From Actinoallomurus sp963736325 (lineage in GTDB: Bacteria; Actinomycetota; Actinomycetes; Streptosporangiales; Streptosporangiaceae): DNA of 64,000 nt. A program made the position numbers and the translations under genes. The notes beneath the pieces were generated by a model that did no database searches, was not told the DNA's origin, and worked only from the letters and a program-made list of their open reading frames with translations. The DNA lies in the NCBI GenBank assembly GCA_963736325.1, contig CAVTOG010000015.1, positions 625,075 through 689,074 on the forward strand. Direction: 5' to 3'. Positions 48,577-57,807 of the stretch are shown here, piece after piece (position 1 is the stretch's first letter; every line of letters begins with the position of its first letter).

Positions 48577-49416
48577 TCACTGCGGGATGGTGCAGCCGGG
48601 CCGGGTGTAGTCGATGACGCTTCCCGGTGCGATGCACGCGCCGAGGATGTAGGTCTCCTGGGCGTAACCGATGCCCTGGTGCACGGTGATGTTGCCCGAC
48701 TCATCAACCTCGCACGGGTTGTCGAGCGTGCACTGTTCGCCGTCCTCGTTGCCCGTGTTGTTGATGGCGATGACCTTGCCGGAGTTGGCGTCGATCACCG
48801 GGGAACCGGAGGTGCCGCCGATGGTGTCGCACGAGGACGTGTAGCGCACCGAGTCCTTAAACGTCCACTGGTCCTCGCGGAGCCGGTAGACGAACCCGTC
48901 CAGGCTGCAGGAGTACGTCGTCCGCCAGTAGCCGGAGACGACGCGCAGGTCGGTGCCGGCCGTCGGGTGGTCGAGCGACAGCTGCAGGGCGGGCGTGTTG
49001 TAGGTCTGCTGGATGGACGCGTAGCTGGTGTTGAGTTTGTACAGGGTGACGTCGGTGTCGGTCATCGTGGAGTACAGCACCCTCGTCGCGTGCAGGGTGC
49101 CGAGCGTTCCCTGGCCGCTGGGGTCGAGCAGGGTGAACGACCGGCTGGACGGCTGGTCGGTGATGACCTGTCCGGGGTCCGGCATGCCGCCCTCGTAGCA
49201 GTGCCCGTTGGTCAGTACGAGCGCGGGGTCGCTGTCGGCGGCGTCCGGGGTGCGGACGAGGGAGCCGGAGCAGTTGCTCAGGGCGACGATCCCGGTGTAG
49301 TCGACGGCCAGCTTGGGGGGAGCGGGAGCGGCGGAGGCGGCGGACTGGACGACGGAGGTCAGCGTCGCGGTGCCGAGGAACGCTGCGGCGAGTACGCCGA
49401 GGAGGCGTCTTTGCAT
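48577..49416 (-). CDS. secreted trypsin-like serine protease
   Basis: A 279-residue S1-family protease with a signal peptide (LLGVLAAAFLGTATLTSVV, cut near ASAA). The catalytic His is in LTNGHCYEG, Asp in TDTDVTLYKL, Ser in GGTSGSPVIDANSG. Several Cys pairs point to disulfides. It resembles V8-like/secreted actinomycete proteases rather than digestive trypsins. ATG 49416; the spacer upstream is short and ends in the remnant of an epimerase gene. Confidence 0.9.
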   Translation of the reverse strand: MQRRLLGVLAAAFLGTATLTSVVQSAASAAPAPPKLAVDYTGIVALSNCSGSLVRTPDAADSDPALVLTNGHCYEGGMPDPGQVITDQPSSRSFTLLDPSGQGTLGTLHATRVLYSTMTDTDVTLYKLNTSYASIQQTYNTPALQLSLDHPTAGTDLRVVSGYWRTTYSCSLDGFVYRLREDQWTFKDSVRYTSSCDTIGGTSGSPVIDANSGKVIAINNTGNEDGEQCTLDNPCEVDESGNITVHQGIGYAQETYILGACIAPGSVIDYTRPGCTIPQ

Positions 49417-49512
49417 GGCGGGGGGTCCTCTCCATTGAGCGGGGGCAGCGTGATGCTAACCCGGACCAAAACGTTTCTGCTATGGGGTGATTTCAGCCAT
49501 TTTGACGAGGAG

Positions 49513-49764
49513 TCACGGCCAGCTGTCTTGTGTGTGGGGCGGATAGGTCGCTGAACTGGAGAAGTACACGATCCGGCCGGGTCCGGCCGCCCGGTCGAAC
49601 AGCGCCGCATCGAGCGCGAGGTTTCCCGCACCGACCGCCAAGGACCGGCCGTCGATCGCCGCGCGGTGTCGCGAGACAGCGGCGCGGTGAATGACGAGGT
49701 ATTCGGCACGGACAGAGTCGCTGCAGGCGCCGCCCGCGATGTGCAGAGCCCTGCGCTCGCGCAA
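49513..49764 (-). pseudogene. fragment of an NAD-dependent epimerase/dehydratase
   Basis: The last 40 codons read NLALDAALFDRAAGPGRI followed by VYFSSSATYPP and stop soon after. Such a pattern belongs to the central part of extended SDR epimerases, but the N-terminal Rossmann motif and the catalytic YxxxK are absent. It stops 15 bp before the IS630 left end, so the region was rearranged. Confidence 0.5.
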
Positions 49765-49777
49765 CGGCTTCCCCTGC

Positions 49778-51013
49778 TAGTGCCGCATCAGCGAACGTTT
49801 GCCTTGTTGTGGCGTGGCGGGCCGTCTGGGTGCTGTGTCTGTGGGCCCGTTTCCGGCACCCTGTCGGGGTGGCGGAACGGGTACGCGTACGCGAGATCGA
49901 TGACGACGAGGGGCAGCGGCTGCTGCGGATCATCCGCAGGGGTACCGGGTCGGTGGTGACCTGGCGGCGGGCACAGATGGTGCTGTTGTCCGCGCAGGGC
50001 ATGCCGGTCGCGAAGATCGCAGAGGTGACCTTCACCAGCGATGACCGGGTCCGCGATGTGATCCACAACTTCAACGCCGACGGCTTCGACTCGCTCTATC
50101 CCAAGTACAAGGGCGGCCGTCCGAAGACGTTCACGCTGCCCGAACGGCGCGAGATCAAGAAGATTGCGAAGTCCAAGCCGACCGAACACGACCTGCCGTT
50201 CTCGGCCTGGAGCCTGACCAAGCTGGCGGACTTCCTGGTCGCTGAGGGGGTGGTCGACGACATCAGCCACGAGGGCCTGCGCATCCTGCTCCGCGAGGAA
50301 GGCGTCTCCTTTCAACGCCTGAAGACCTGGAAGACCTCCCGCGACCCCGACTACGCGGCCAAGAAAGCCCGCGTCGAACACCTTTACGCGATCGCCGACG
50401 GCGAGGTCATACCCGAGAAGGGCGAGCCCGAAGTGGTCTTCTGCCTGGACGAGTTCGGACCGCTCAATCTCATGCCGCACCCCTGGCCGGCAGTGGGCCG
50501 ACCGCGGCGGCACACAGAAGGACCCCGACCGCGAACCACGGCGCAGACGCCGGGCCACCTACAACCGATACGGCGGGGTCCGTCACCTGTTCGCCGCCCT
50601 GGACCTGGCCAAGGACAAGCTCTACGGCCACATCAAGCCGGTCAAGAAGCGCACCCAGTTCCTGGAGTTCTGCCGCTACCTGCGCACCCTCTACCCGCCG
50701 ACGGTGCGGATCGCGATCGTTTGCGACAACTTCTCCCCGCACCTGACCACCAGGAAGTGCCAGCGGGTCGGCGACTGGGCCGAGGCGAACAACGTCGAGA
50801 TCGCCTACACCCCGACCAACTCCTCCTGGCTCAACCGCATAGAAGCCCAGTTCACCGCCCTGCGCTATTTCACCCTCGACGGCACCGACCACGCCACCCA
50901 CAAGGAACAGGGCAGCATGATCCGCCGCTACATCATCTGGCGAAACCGCCACGCCGACGACCGGCGCCTACGCGCCGTCGTCGACAGGGCAAACGTTGCT
51001 TGATCCGGCACTA
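49778..51013 (+). mobile_element. IS630-family insertion sequence
   Basis: A 1.2-kb element with 26-bp imperfect terminal inverted repeats (22 of 26 match), left from 49778 (TAGTGCCG...) and right ending 51013, both arms ending ...ACGTTTGCC towards the inside. Each end sits on a TA dinucleotide, the duplicated target of IS630 elements. It carries one transposase gene with a single-base frameshift. It lies next to a lantibiotic-dehydratase-type fragment. Confidence 0.9.
49869..51003 (+). pseudogene. IS630-family transposase, frameshifted
   Basis: From GTG 49869 the protein reads well (helix-turn-helix region VTWRRAQMVLLSAQGMPVA, then SLYPKYKGGRPKTF) up to FCLDEFGPLNLMPHP. There an extra T at 50485 shifts the frame. 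The correct frame continues as GRQWADRGGTQKDPDRE to VRIAIVCDNFSPHLTT and SSWLNRIEAQFTALRYFTLD, stopping at 51003. All three DDE residues (D in CLDEF, D in CDNFS, E in NRIEAQF) are intact, so the loss is a recent single-base change or a +1 frameshift site. Confidence 0.88.
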
Positions 51014-51014
51014 G

Positions 51015-51296
51015 CACCCCTGCTGGCGGCTGCGCCTGCGCGGCGCGGACATCGCCGCCGTGGACCACGTACTCGACGAGCTGACTACAGCCGGAGTGCT
51101 CTCGCGTTGGTGGCCGACCGTCTATGAACGCGAAACCGCCGCCCTCGGCGGACTGGCCGGAATGACCGCCGCCCACGATCTGGCCTTTGGTTTCAGGCAC
51201 GACGAGTGGCCCCACCTCGGTGAAGCGGATTCATGTTCGGGTGAGATTCGGCCCCACCGGCTCCCGGCGCATCGCCGCGCGCGTCCCAGATGGTGA
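51015..51296 (+). pseudogene. fragment of a thiopeptide/lantibiotic-dehydratase C-terminal domain
   Basis: Starting right at the IS630 right end, the frame reads WRLRLRGADIAAV, then LDELTTAGVLSRWWPTVYE, then RETAALGGLAGMTAAHDLAF. The run W/YE.E...GG..GM..AH is the hallmark of the SpaB C-terminal/thiopeptide-type bacteriocin biosynthesis domain, which performs the glutamate-elimination step in making RiPPs. Similarity fades after about 51230 and there is no start codon in the conserved part. The remainder of the gene is absent from the window. Confidence 0.6.
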
Positions 51297-51368
51297 GCAC
51301 CGTCCGGAGCTGTGCCACCTCACCGTCCACGCCGCGGCGCGGCATAGGTATTCCTCCGCTCCCCGCAC

Positions 51369-52262
51369 CTAACCGAGTGCCGGCGGGGGCTCGGCTGGAC
51401 GGCGTCCCCAGGCCGAGATCAGCGGCGCGAGTGTCAGGTCGAGTTCGCCCGCGTGGATGGAGGCCAAGTGCGCGTCGATCTCGGCGTCGTCGGCCAGGCC
51501 GGCCGCGAGCAGCTCGCCGCGCACGTGCCGGATGGTCGCCGCCTCCAGCCGGTCGCAGGCCGGCCCGCCGACCGGGAAAGAGCCCGCCGCGGCGACATCT
51601 ACCAAGCCGGCCTCACGCAATGCTCGCGGCAGTGTCCGGCCGTAGCGCAGGTCCGCGCCGCGGCGCGTCAGCAACTCCCGGACCGCGTCGCGCAGCCGGT
51701 TGGCCCGCCGCTGCGCCGGGCCGCTGTCGTCCAGGCATGCCAGTGGCTGCAGAGCGGTATCGGCGTCCTCGACCAGCAGCCGGCCGCCGGGCCGCAGCGC
51801 CGCCGCCATCGTGGCCAACGCCCGAGCCCGGTCGGGTACATGGACCAGCACGAGCCGGGCATGCACCAGATCGAACGTCCCCGGCTCCGGGGGCGGATCA
51901 GCGGCGACGTCGTGCCGGCGCACCTCGTACCCGCCGCCTGCCTTCAGCCACGACGGGTCGATGTCCGTGGCCAGCACGTGCCCGGTCGGGCCGACGGCCG
52001 CCGCGAGCGCCTCCGGGATACTGCGGCCACCGGCCCCCACCTCCCAGCAGCGAGAGCCGGCCCTGACCCCCAGCCGATCGAAGTGCCCCCGCGTCACACC
52101 GTCGAACAGCTCGGCCAGCCAAACGAATCGCTCGCCCGCCTCGGCGCGCGCGTTGTCCAGCAGGTACCCCCGGGCTGGAGCGGACTCTCCACCGAGCGCG
52201 GTAGTCCCGTCTATCGGATCCGGTCGGCCACCGACGTGCGGCAGCCGGGGCGAGGAGGTCAT
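51369..52262 (-). CDS. class I SAM-dependent methyltransferase
   Basis: A 297-residue methyltransferase: motif I CWEVGAGGRSIPEALA, acidic loop VLATDIDPSWL, motif post-I RRHDVAADPPP, motif IV FDLVHARLVLVHVPDR and AALRPGGRLLVEDAD. The last 100 residues are of the UbiE/small-molecule type. Target unknown. ATG 52262 (or GTG 52265) lies after GGAGGTG. It is convergent with the RiPP fragment, and such methyltransferases are often found in those clusters; that link is inference. Confidence 0.82.
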   Translation of the reverse strand: MTSSPRLPHVGGRPDPIDGTTALGGESAPARGYLLDNARAEAGERFVWLAELFDGVTRGHFDRLGVRAGSRCWEVGAGGRSIPEALAAAVGPTGHVLATDIDPSWLKAGGGYEVRRHDVAADPPPEPGTFDLVHARLVLVHVPDRARALATMAAALRPGGRLLVEDADTALQPLACLDDSGPAQRRANRLRDAVRELLTRRGADLRYGRTLPRALREAGLVDVAAAGSFPVGGPACDRLEAATIRHVRGELLAAGLADDAEIDAHLASIHAGELDLTLAPLISAWGRRPAEPPPALG

Positions 52263-52386
52263 CACTACATGGTCACCTCCCCAGACCACCAGCGCCACAA
52301 CGACGGGAGAGGGACATCTCACACAGCCGGCGAACCCCGCACGTCCTACAGCACGGTTCTGCACCGTGACGCGCCGGAAGGGGTGC

Positions 52387-52890
52387 ATGTATCCGGCCCC
52401 CACAGCCACGGTCATCCAGGTCGACGAGCCCGCCCTGCGTGAGACGCTCCCGCTCTGGGAGGCCGGCCACGCCGCGTACCTCGCCTGGGCGACCGAGGCG
52501 TTCCGCCTCACCACCGGCGGCGTCCGCGACGATACGTAGATCCACACCCGCTATGCCGAGTTCGGCGACATCCTCCAAGCCATCGACGACCTCGACGCCG
52601 ACGTCATCAGCCTGGAGGCCGCTCGCTCCCACATGCGGGTCGCAGCGGAACTCGCCGCCGCCGGATACCTCCGCGAGGTCGGGCCGGGCGTGTACGACAT
52701 CCACTCCCCGCGCGTCCCCAGCGCAGAAGAAGCCGCCGACCTGCTCCGCGAGGGCGTCAAGGCCGTTCCCGCCGAACGGCTGTGGGTCAACCCCGACTGC
52801 GGTCTGACAACCCGCGGCTGGGCCGAGGTCCGCGCCTCGCTCAGCAACCTCGTCGCCGCGGCTCGCCAGGTCCGCGACGGCCTGACCTGA
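52387..52890 (+). pseudogene. metE: C-terminal fragment of cobalamin-independent methionine synthase
   Basis: The frame carries the end of MetE: VIQVDEPALRETLPL, then TEAFRLTTGGVRDDT, a TAG stop at 52537-52539, then IHTRYAEFGDILQAIDDLDA, then VYDIHSPRVPSAEEAADLL and LWVNPDCGLTTRGWAEVRAS. The normal sequence near the stop is Q-I-H-x-H-M-C-Y; here Q has become a stop and the H-M-C zinc ligands are gone. The last zinc Cys (NPDC) survives. The N-terminal two thirds of the gene are missing. A relic. Confidence 0.88.
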
Positions 52891-54883
52891 CGTTCGACGA
52901 TCTGACATCAGAGCGCGCGTCCGGTCGAGGACCGATGAGGTGGCGTTGGAACCACTCGATGAGTGCTTCGTTCTGGGCGGCTCGGACATGGGCGGGGCCG
53001 GCCCAGCTGCCCGTGTGGTCGCTGTTCGGCAGACGGAGCATTTCCGTTGTGCAGCCGATCGCCTTGAGCAGCCGGTAGTACTGCTCGGCCTCGACCGGAC
53101 GGCAGCGTAGATCGGACTCGCCGACGATGAGCAGCAGTGGTGTGGTGCAGCTCTCCGCGTAGGTCAGCGGGGAGCGTGCGCGGTACAGGTCCGGGTCCTG
53201 GTCGGGGCGGCGCTGGTCCAGCGTGTCCGTGATCCACCACGGCGAGTCCATCGTTCCGTACGAGGTCGCGAAGTTGACGATCGGGTTTTCCGCGATCGCC
53301 GCTTTGAAGCGTTCGGTCCGGCCGAGCAGCCAGCAGGTGGCGAACCCTCCGTGTGACATTCCGTAGAGGCCGAGCCGTTCCGGGTCGGCGATGCCGTGTT
53401 CCACGGCGTGATCGACGATGGCGTGGTGGTCCTGTTCACCGACCGCACCCCATTGACCGTCCAGTCGCTGCATGAACTCGGTGCCGAAGCCACCGGATCC
53501 CCGGAAATTGCCGAATACGACGGCGAAGCCCGCTCCGACAAGGAGCTGGTGGTCGATGACGAAGACGTTGCCGTAGGAGTTGCACGGCCCGGTGTGAATG
53601 GTCAGCACCGCCGGGAACGGTCCCCGGCCGGGCGGGGTCAGGGCCCAAGCCTGAAGCGGGAGTCCGTCCGGCGCCGTGACGCTCATCGGCACGACCTGTG
53701 GCCTGGTGAGGGTCGACATGAGCTCGCGGTTCAGGCGGGTCAACGGCCGTTCGGCGACGCCGTCGTGGAGGAAGAGTTCCGGTGGCTCGGTCAGCGTCGA
53801 CGCGACATAGAGGAGCCGGTCGTTCGCCGGGTCGGCGTCGGCGAGGAAACAGCAGCGGTTCTCGTACGCGACGACGGCGTCCGCGGAGTCGTCGCCGGAC
53901 AGCGGGACCCGGCGGATGGCGACGTCACCGCCGCGTTGCGCGCTGACGTAGGCGGCGTCCTCATCCGGCGCGATCCGCAGGTTGGCCTTCTGGTGGATCG
54001 GCCTGGTGGGATGGTCGAACTCGAGCCAGACTCCGATACCGGCGGTCAGGTCACGCGTTCGGCAGACGGGAGTTCCGCCGGCCGCCGGGACCGTCCAGAG
54101 ATCCCGCTTGTGGCGGTACATGTCGGCACTTCCGGGAACGGCGGGGATTCCGCAGAACGCGATGCGGTCGCCGTCGGGGCACCAGTCGGCCTCAAGCACA
54201 CCTCCCCAGTCATCGACGACCGGCCATCGCTCTCCGCTTTCGACGTCGAGGACGTGGAGCGAGGGCTTCGCCGCCCACTCGCGGTCGTCGGGCGGGAACG
54301 ATGTGCGAAAGATCAGCCGGTCGCCGGACGGAGACCACCGAGGATCCTCATTGATCGACTCGTCGAAGGTGAGCCGCCGCACCTCACCTGAATCGACGTC
54401 GAGAACGTGGATGTCCTGGAGGGCGTCTTCGACGAGCCCGATGCCCTCGTACCGGAATGTCGTGCGGCTGACGCGGTACGGCTTCGCCGGATCGCGCTCG
54501 GGGCCGCTTCGTGCCGCGAAGGCGACGGAGCGTCCGGTGGGCGACCAGGCGAGTTCACCGGTGACGGGCCGGTCCATGCCGGTCGCGACGATCACCTCTC
54601 CCGAATCCGGCGAGGCAAGGCAGATCTGCGCGATGCCGTCGACGTCCGCGATGAACGCCAGATGTGCGCCGTCCGGGGATGGCTTGGGATGACGACCGTC
54701 ACGAAAGGATCCATTGATCTGCCGGTGCTCACCGCTCGTGAGATCGATCAGCCAAATGGCGCTGACGACCTGGTCGGCCTCAATTCCGGAAACGCGATAG
54801 TAGATCCGAGAGCCGCCGGCGACGAAGCCGGCCTCGGCCACGAAGGCGAGGCCGAGAGCAGTTCTGGGGTGGAAGAAGTCCAT
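52841..54883 (-). CDS. S9 family prolyl-oligopeptidase-like peptidase
   Basis: A 680-residue serine peptidase. Residues 1-400 are a beta-propeller (repeats such as GRHPKPSPDGAHLAFIADVD, DPRWSPSGDRLIFRTSF, VLEADWCPDGDRIAF). Residues 420-660 are the alpha/beta hydrolase with Ser in LYGMSHGGFAT, Asp in LIVGESDLRCRP and His in LPNSDHTGS. This is the acylaminoacyl-peptidase/DAP type that trims small peptides. No signal peptide, so cytoplasmic. It is divergent from the oligopeptide ABC operon over a 307-bp spacer, hence likely partner for imported peptides. The last 50 bp overlap the metE fragment on the other strand. Confidence 0.92.
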   Translation of the reverse strand: MDFFHPRTALGLAFVAEAGFVAGGSRIYYRVSGIEADQVVSAIWLIDLTSGEHRQINGSFRDGRHPKPSPDGAHLAFIADVDGIAQICLASPDSGEVIVATGMDRPVTGELAWSPTGRSVAFAARSGPERDPAKPYRVSRTTFRYEGIGLVEDALQDIHVLDVDSGEVRRLTFDESINEDPRWSPSGDRLIFRTSFPPDDREWAAKPSLHVLDVESGERWPVVDDWGGVLEADWCPDGDRIAFCGIPAVPGSADMYRHKRDLWTVPAAGGTPVCRTRDLTAGIGVWLEFDHPTRPIHQKANLRIAPDEDAAYVSAQRGGDVAIRRVPLSGDDSADAVVAYENRCCFLADADPANDRLLYVASTLTEPPELFLHDGVAERPLTRLNRELMSTLTRPQVVPMSVTAPDGLPLQAWALTPPGRGPFPAVLTIHTGPCNSYGNVFVIDHQLLVGAGFAVVFGNFRGSGGFGTEFMQRLDGQWGAVGEQDHHAIVDHAVEHGIADPERLGLYGMSHGGFATCWLLGRTERFKAAIAENPIVNFATSYGTMDSPWWITDTLDQRRPDQDPDLYRARSPLTYAESCTTPLLLIVGESDLRCRPVEAEQYYRLLKAIGCTTEMLRLPNSDHTGSWAGPAHVRAAQNEALIEWFQRHLIGPRPDARSDVRSSNVRSGRRGPGEPRRRGC

Positions 54884-55190
54884 TGTGTTCAGTGGGTGGG
54901 GATGGACGCCGGCCCCACGGCCGTGGACACGCCCAAACTGTCATGGCCGGCCGCGTACGGTCTATGGACGACGGTCGCCATCGGGTCGACCTCGATTTCG
55001 CGCTGGTCGAAATCGGCCAGGTCCACGCTGGTCAGCGGCCTGTACGGGCCCGGCCGCCCGTGTACTCGCCAGGTGACCGGATGACGAACTCCTGCGAGCG
55101 TCGCAACATGATCCGCCGAACTTCGACGCCCGCACATGGCCTTTCACCGGCCGCCTCGGGCAAACTCTGGCCTCACATTAGGAGGAGCCG
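54884..55190. promoter_or_regulatory. divergent regulatory spacer with inverted repeat
   Basis: No gene is supported here. CGATTTCG (54993-55000) and CGAAATCG (55008-55015) form a perfect 8-bp inverted repeat separated by 7 bp, a possible operator shared by the S9 peptidase gene and the ABC operon. PucR, encoded 7 kb away at the end of the locus, is one candidate binder. Confidence 0.45.
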
Positions 55191-56774
55191 ATGCCGAAGA
55201 TGTCAATCATGTCAATGGCGTCAGTGGTGCGGAAACGCACCGCTGTCATCATCGCGATCTGTGCGGTCCTCGTGACCAGTGCGGCGTGTTCTCCGTCGCG
55301 GACCACGAATTCCGGAAGCTCCAGCCTGACGTGGGGAAAACCTTCCGAGCCCATCGGCCTGGATCCGTCGATGACCGCGGGGGCGACCAGCTGGGAGCTG
55401 TTCAACCTCGTCTACGAAGGACTCATGAGCTTGGATGGAAATCTCAAGCCGGTACCAAGGCTCGCGGAGTCCGTCGAGCAGAAGTCTCCGACCACCTATG
55501 TCTTCAGGCTGCGCCATGGAGTCCGCTTCTCCAATGGGCGTGAGATGACGTCCGATGACGTCGTTGGAAGCCTGGAGCGGGTAATCGACCCGAAGACGAA
55601 ATCGCCGTGGGCGGGCCAGCTGGGGATACGGCGGGTCAGCGCCGATGGCAGCGACGAGGTCACCGTCGATCTCACCGCTCCGCGACCTTCCTTCCTCGCG
55701 GCGCTCGCTGCCAGCTACCCCGTGATCCTGCCGATGAAGGAGCTGACGGCGGGGACCTTCCGGCCGACCAAGGAGATGCTCGGAACCGGACCGTTCAAAG
55801 TGGCCGGTCATGTCGAGAACGAAAGCTGGACCTTCGCCCGCAACCCGTACTACTGGCGCCCCGGAGTGCCGACGGTCGACACGCTCAACGTAAAGATCAT
55901 TCCAGACGACGCGGCGCGATCGGCGGCGTTGCGCGACGGCTCCATCGACGTGACGACCTTCGAGCTTCCGGACTCGATCCGCCTCCTCAAAGGGCAATCG
56001 AACATCGTCACGCAGGTGCAGCCCACCACGGACTTCTATCGCATCGACGTCAACGCGGCCACGTCGGTCCTCAAGGACGACAGGCTGAGACAAGCGGTCG
56101 CCTTGTCCGTTGATCGGACCAAGATCCGAGACGTCGCGCTGGGGGGAATCGGTAAGCCGACAGCGGCCTCCCCGGTCGCCTTCGGGAGCGACTGCGCCCC
56201 CGGCGGTGTGCCCTTCGGCATGCCGGACCTGGCCCGGGCCCGAGCTCTGGTGCAGCAGGCCGGCGCCCTGGGAAAGACCGTCGAGATCATCACACCCACC
56301 CTGGTTCCCACGGCGAAATCCATCGCCCTGGTCCTCCAGCAGAACCTCCAGGCGGTCGGCCTGAAGTCCTCGATCACCTCGCTGGACATCGGCGAAGTGA
56401 TCAAGAAGGCCTGGGACGGGAAGTCGTCCGACTTCGACCTCATCGTCACGTGGTTCGCGGGATATGGGGATCCGGCGATGGTGTTGAACTTCTGGAACCC
56501 CGGGGGCGGCAGCTTCACGAAGTCATATGTGCGGTCCGATGCCACGCTCAATGGTCTGATCGACCAGAGCCTGTCGACCCCACCGGGCGCGAAGCGGTCG
56601 CGGCTGCTCACGCAGACGTGTTCCCGCATAGCCGAGGATGCCAACATCATCCCGCTCGTCACAAAGGACGCGATCGTCGCGTACCAGAAAGACAAACTGT
56701 CGTCGATCAAGATCGCACCCGAGGGATACGGCGTACCCCTGCGCTATCTGCCGGAGGCCACGCTGAAGCGCTAG
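55191..56774 (+). CDS. oligopeptide ABC transporter substrate-binding lipoprotein
   Basis: A 527-residue SBP family 5 protein (DppA/OppA type). Lipobox VTSAAC near residue 33 follows a signal peptide (AVIIAICAVLVTS). Typical blocks are IGLDPSMTAGATSWELFNLV, FRLRHGVRFSNGREMTSDDV, LGTGPFKVAGHV, LRQAVALSVDRTKI and DLIVTWFAGYGDP. TTAGGAGGAGCCG precedes ATG 55191. First of a five-gene importer operon. Confidence 0.94.
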   Translation: MPKMSIMSMASVVRKRTAVIIAICAVLVTSAACSPSRTTNSGSSSLTWGKPSEPIGLDPSMTAGATSWELFNLVYEGLMSLDGNLKPVPRLAESVEQKSPTTYVFRLRHGVRFSNGREMTSDDVVGSLERVIDPKTKSPWAGQLGIRRVSADGSDEVTVDLTAPRPSFLAALAASYPVILPMKELTAGTFRPTKEMLGTGPFKVAGHVENESWTFARNPYYWRPGVPTVDTLNVKIIPDDAARSAALRDGSIDVTTFELPDSIRLLKGQSNIVTQVQPTTDFYRIDVNAATSVLKDDRLRQAVALSVDRTKIRDVALGGIGKPTAASPVAFGSDCAPGGVPFGMPDLARARALVQQAGALGKTVEIITPTLVPTAKSIALVLQQNLQAVGLKSSITSLDIGEVIKKAWDGKSSDFDLIVTWFAGYGDPAMVLNFWNPGGGSFTKSYVRSDATLNGLIDQSLSTPPGAKRSRLLTQTCSRIAEDANIIPLVTKDAIVAYQKDKLSSIKIAPEGYGVPLRYLPEATLKR

Positions 56775-56821
56775 TCGAATCCGCACCATCACCCTGATCA
56801 ATTGTTTCACGGAGGCCGTCG

Positions 56822-57787
56822 ATGGTGGTTGGCATGCGCTATTTCGCAGGGCGTCTCATCGCCGGATCAGGCACTCTGCTGCTGGTGTCCGTTTTGGTGT
56901 TCTGCGCGGTGCATTTGATGCCGGGGAGTTATGCGGAGATGGTGCTCGGGCCGTTCTCCTCACCGGAGGCACGGGCGGCGTTGACGCGGGACTTCGGGCT
57001 GAACCGCCCCCTCGTGATCCAGTTTGTCGAATGGCTGCGGCACGTCGCGTCGGGAGATCTGGGGGCGTCCCTGGGAACGGGGGACCCGGTGTCGCGCCAG
57101 CTCGCGCGGCGGTGGCCGGTGACGACGGAGCTGGCGCTGCTGTCGATGCTGGTGACCCTCGTGGCGGGCCTGCCGCTGGCGCTTGCCGCCGGGATGGCCC
57201 GGGGGCGCTTCGGCCGGGGACTGGCGCGGCTCGTGGGCGCGTCGGCGATGTCGACCCCGGACTTCGTGCTGGGCAGCTTGCTGGTCTTCGTGTTCTCGCG
57301 GTATTCGCTCGGGGTGCCGGCGGGCGGTGGCTACGTGCCCCTGTCGGCGGACCCGGCGGGGAATCTGGCCGCGATGGCGTTGCCGACCTCGACCTTGAGC
57401 GTCTTCGGCATCGCGCTGGTGGTGCGGACGGGCCGGGACGCGGTCTCAGGTGTCGTGAGCCTGCCTCATGTGACCGCAGCGCTGGCACGCGGCGAGCGGA
57501 TGGGGCACGTGATCCGCCGGCACGTGCTGCGGAACGCGGCCATTCCCGTGGTGACGGTGCTGGCGACGTTCACCGGTTACCTGATGGGCGGTGCGGTGAT
57601 CGTCGAGAACCTCTTCTCGCTGCCGGGCTCGGGGCAGGCGGTACTGACCGCCGTCAACGGCCGTGACTACGCCGTCGTCCAGGCGATGGTGCTGGTCGCA
57701 GCGGCGGCGTTCATCACGATCAACTTGCTGGCCGACTTCGCGTACGCCGTGCTGGACCCGCGGGTGCGACTGGCGAACAGGTCTTGA
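56822..57787 (+). CDS. oligopeptide ABC transporter permease (DppB type)
   Basis: A 321-residue permease with six membrane segments. The N-terminal MRYFAGRLIAGSGTLLLVSV and MPGSYAEMVLG region and the coupling loop ARGERMGHVIRRHVLRNAAIP are those of DppB/OppB. GGAGGCCGTCG lies before ATG 56822. 47 bp after the binding-protein gene; it ends in TTGA, where the next gene may start. Confidence 0.93.
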   Translation: MVVGMRYFAGRLIAGSGTLLLVSVLVFCAVHLMPGSYAEMVLGPFSSPEARAALTRDFGLNRPLVIQFVEWLRHVASGDLGASLGTGDPVSRQLARRWPVTTELALLSMLVTLVAGLPLALAAGMARGRFGRGLARLVGASAMSTPDFVLGSLLVFVFSRYSLGVPAGGGYVPLSADPAGNLAAMALPTSTLSVFGIALVVRTGRDAVSGVVSLPHVTAALARGERMGHVIRRHVLRNAAIPVVTVLATFTGYLMGGAVIVENLFSLPGSGQAVLTAVNGRDYAVVQAMVLVAAAAFITINLLADFAYAVLDPRVRLANRS

Positions 57788-57807
57788 CCTTGGGAAGGGA
57801 GTGGGGC

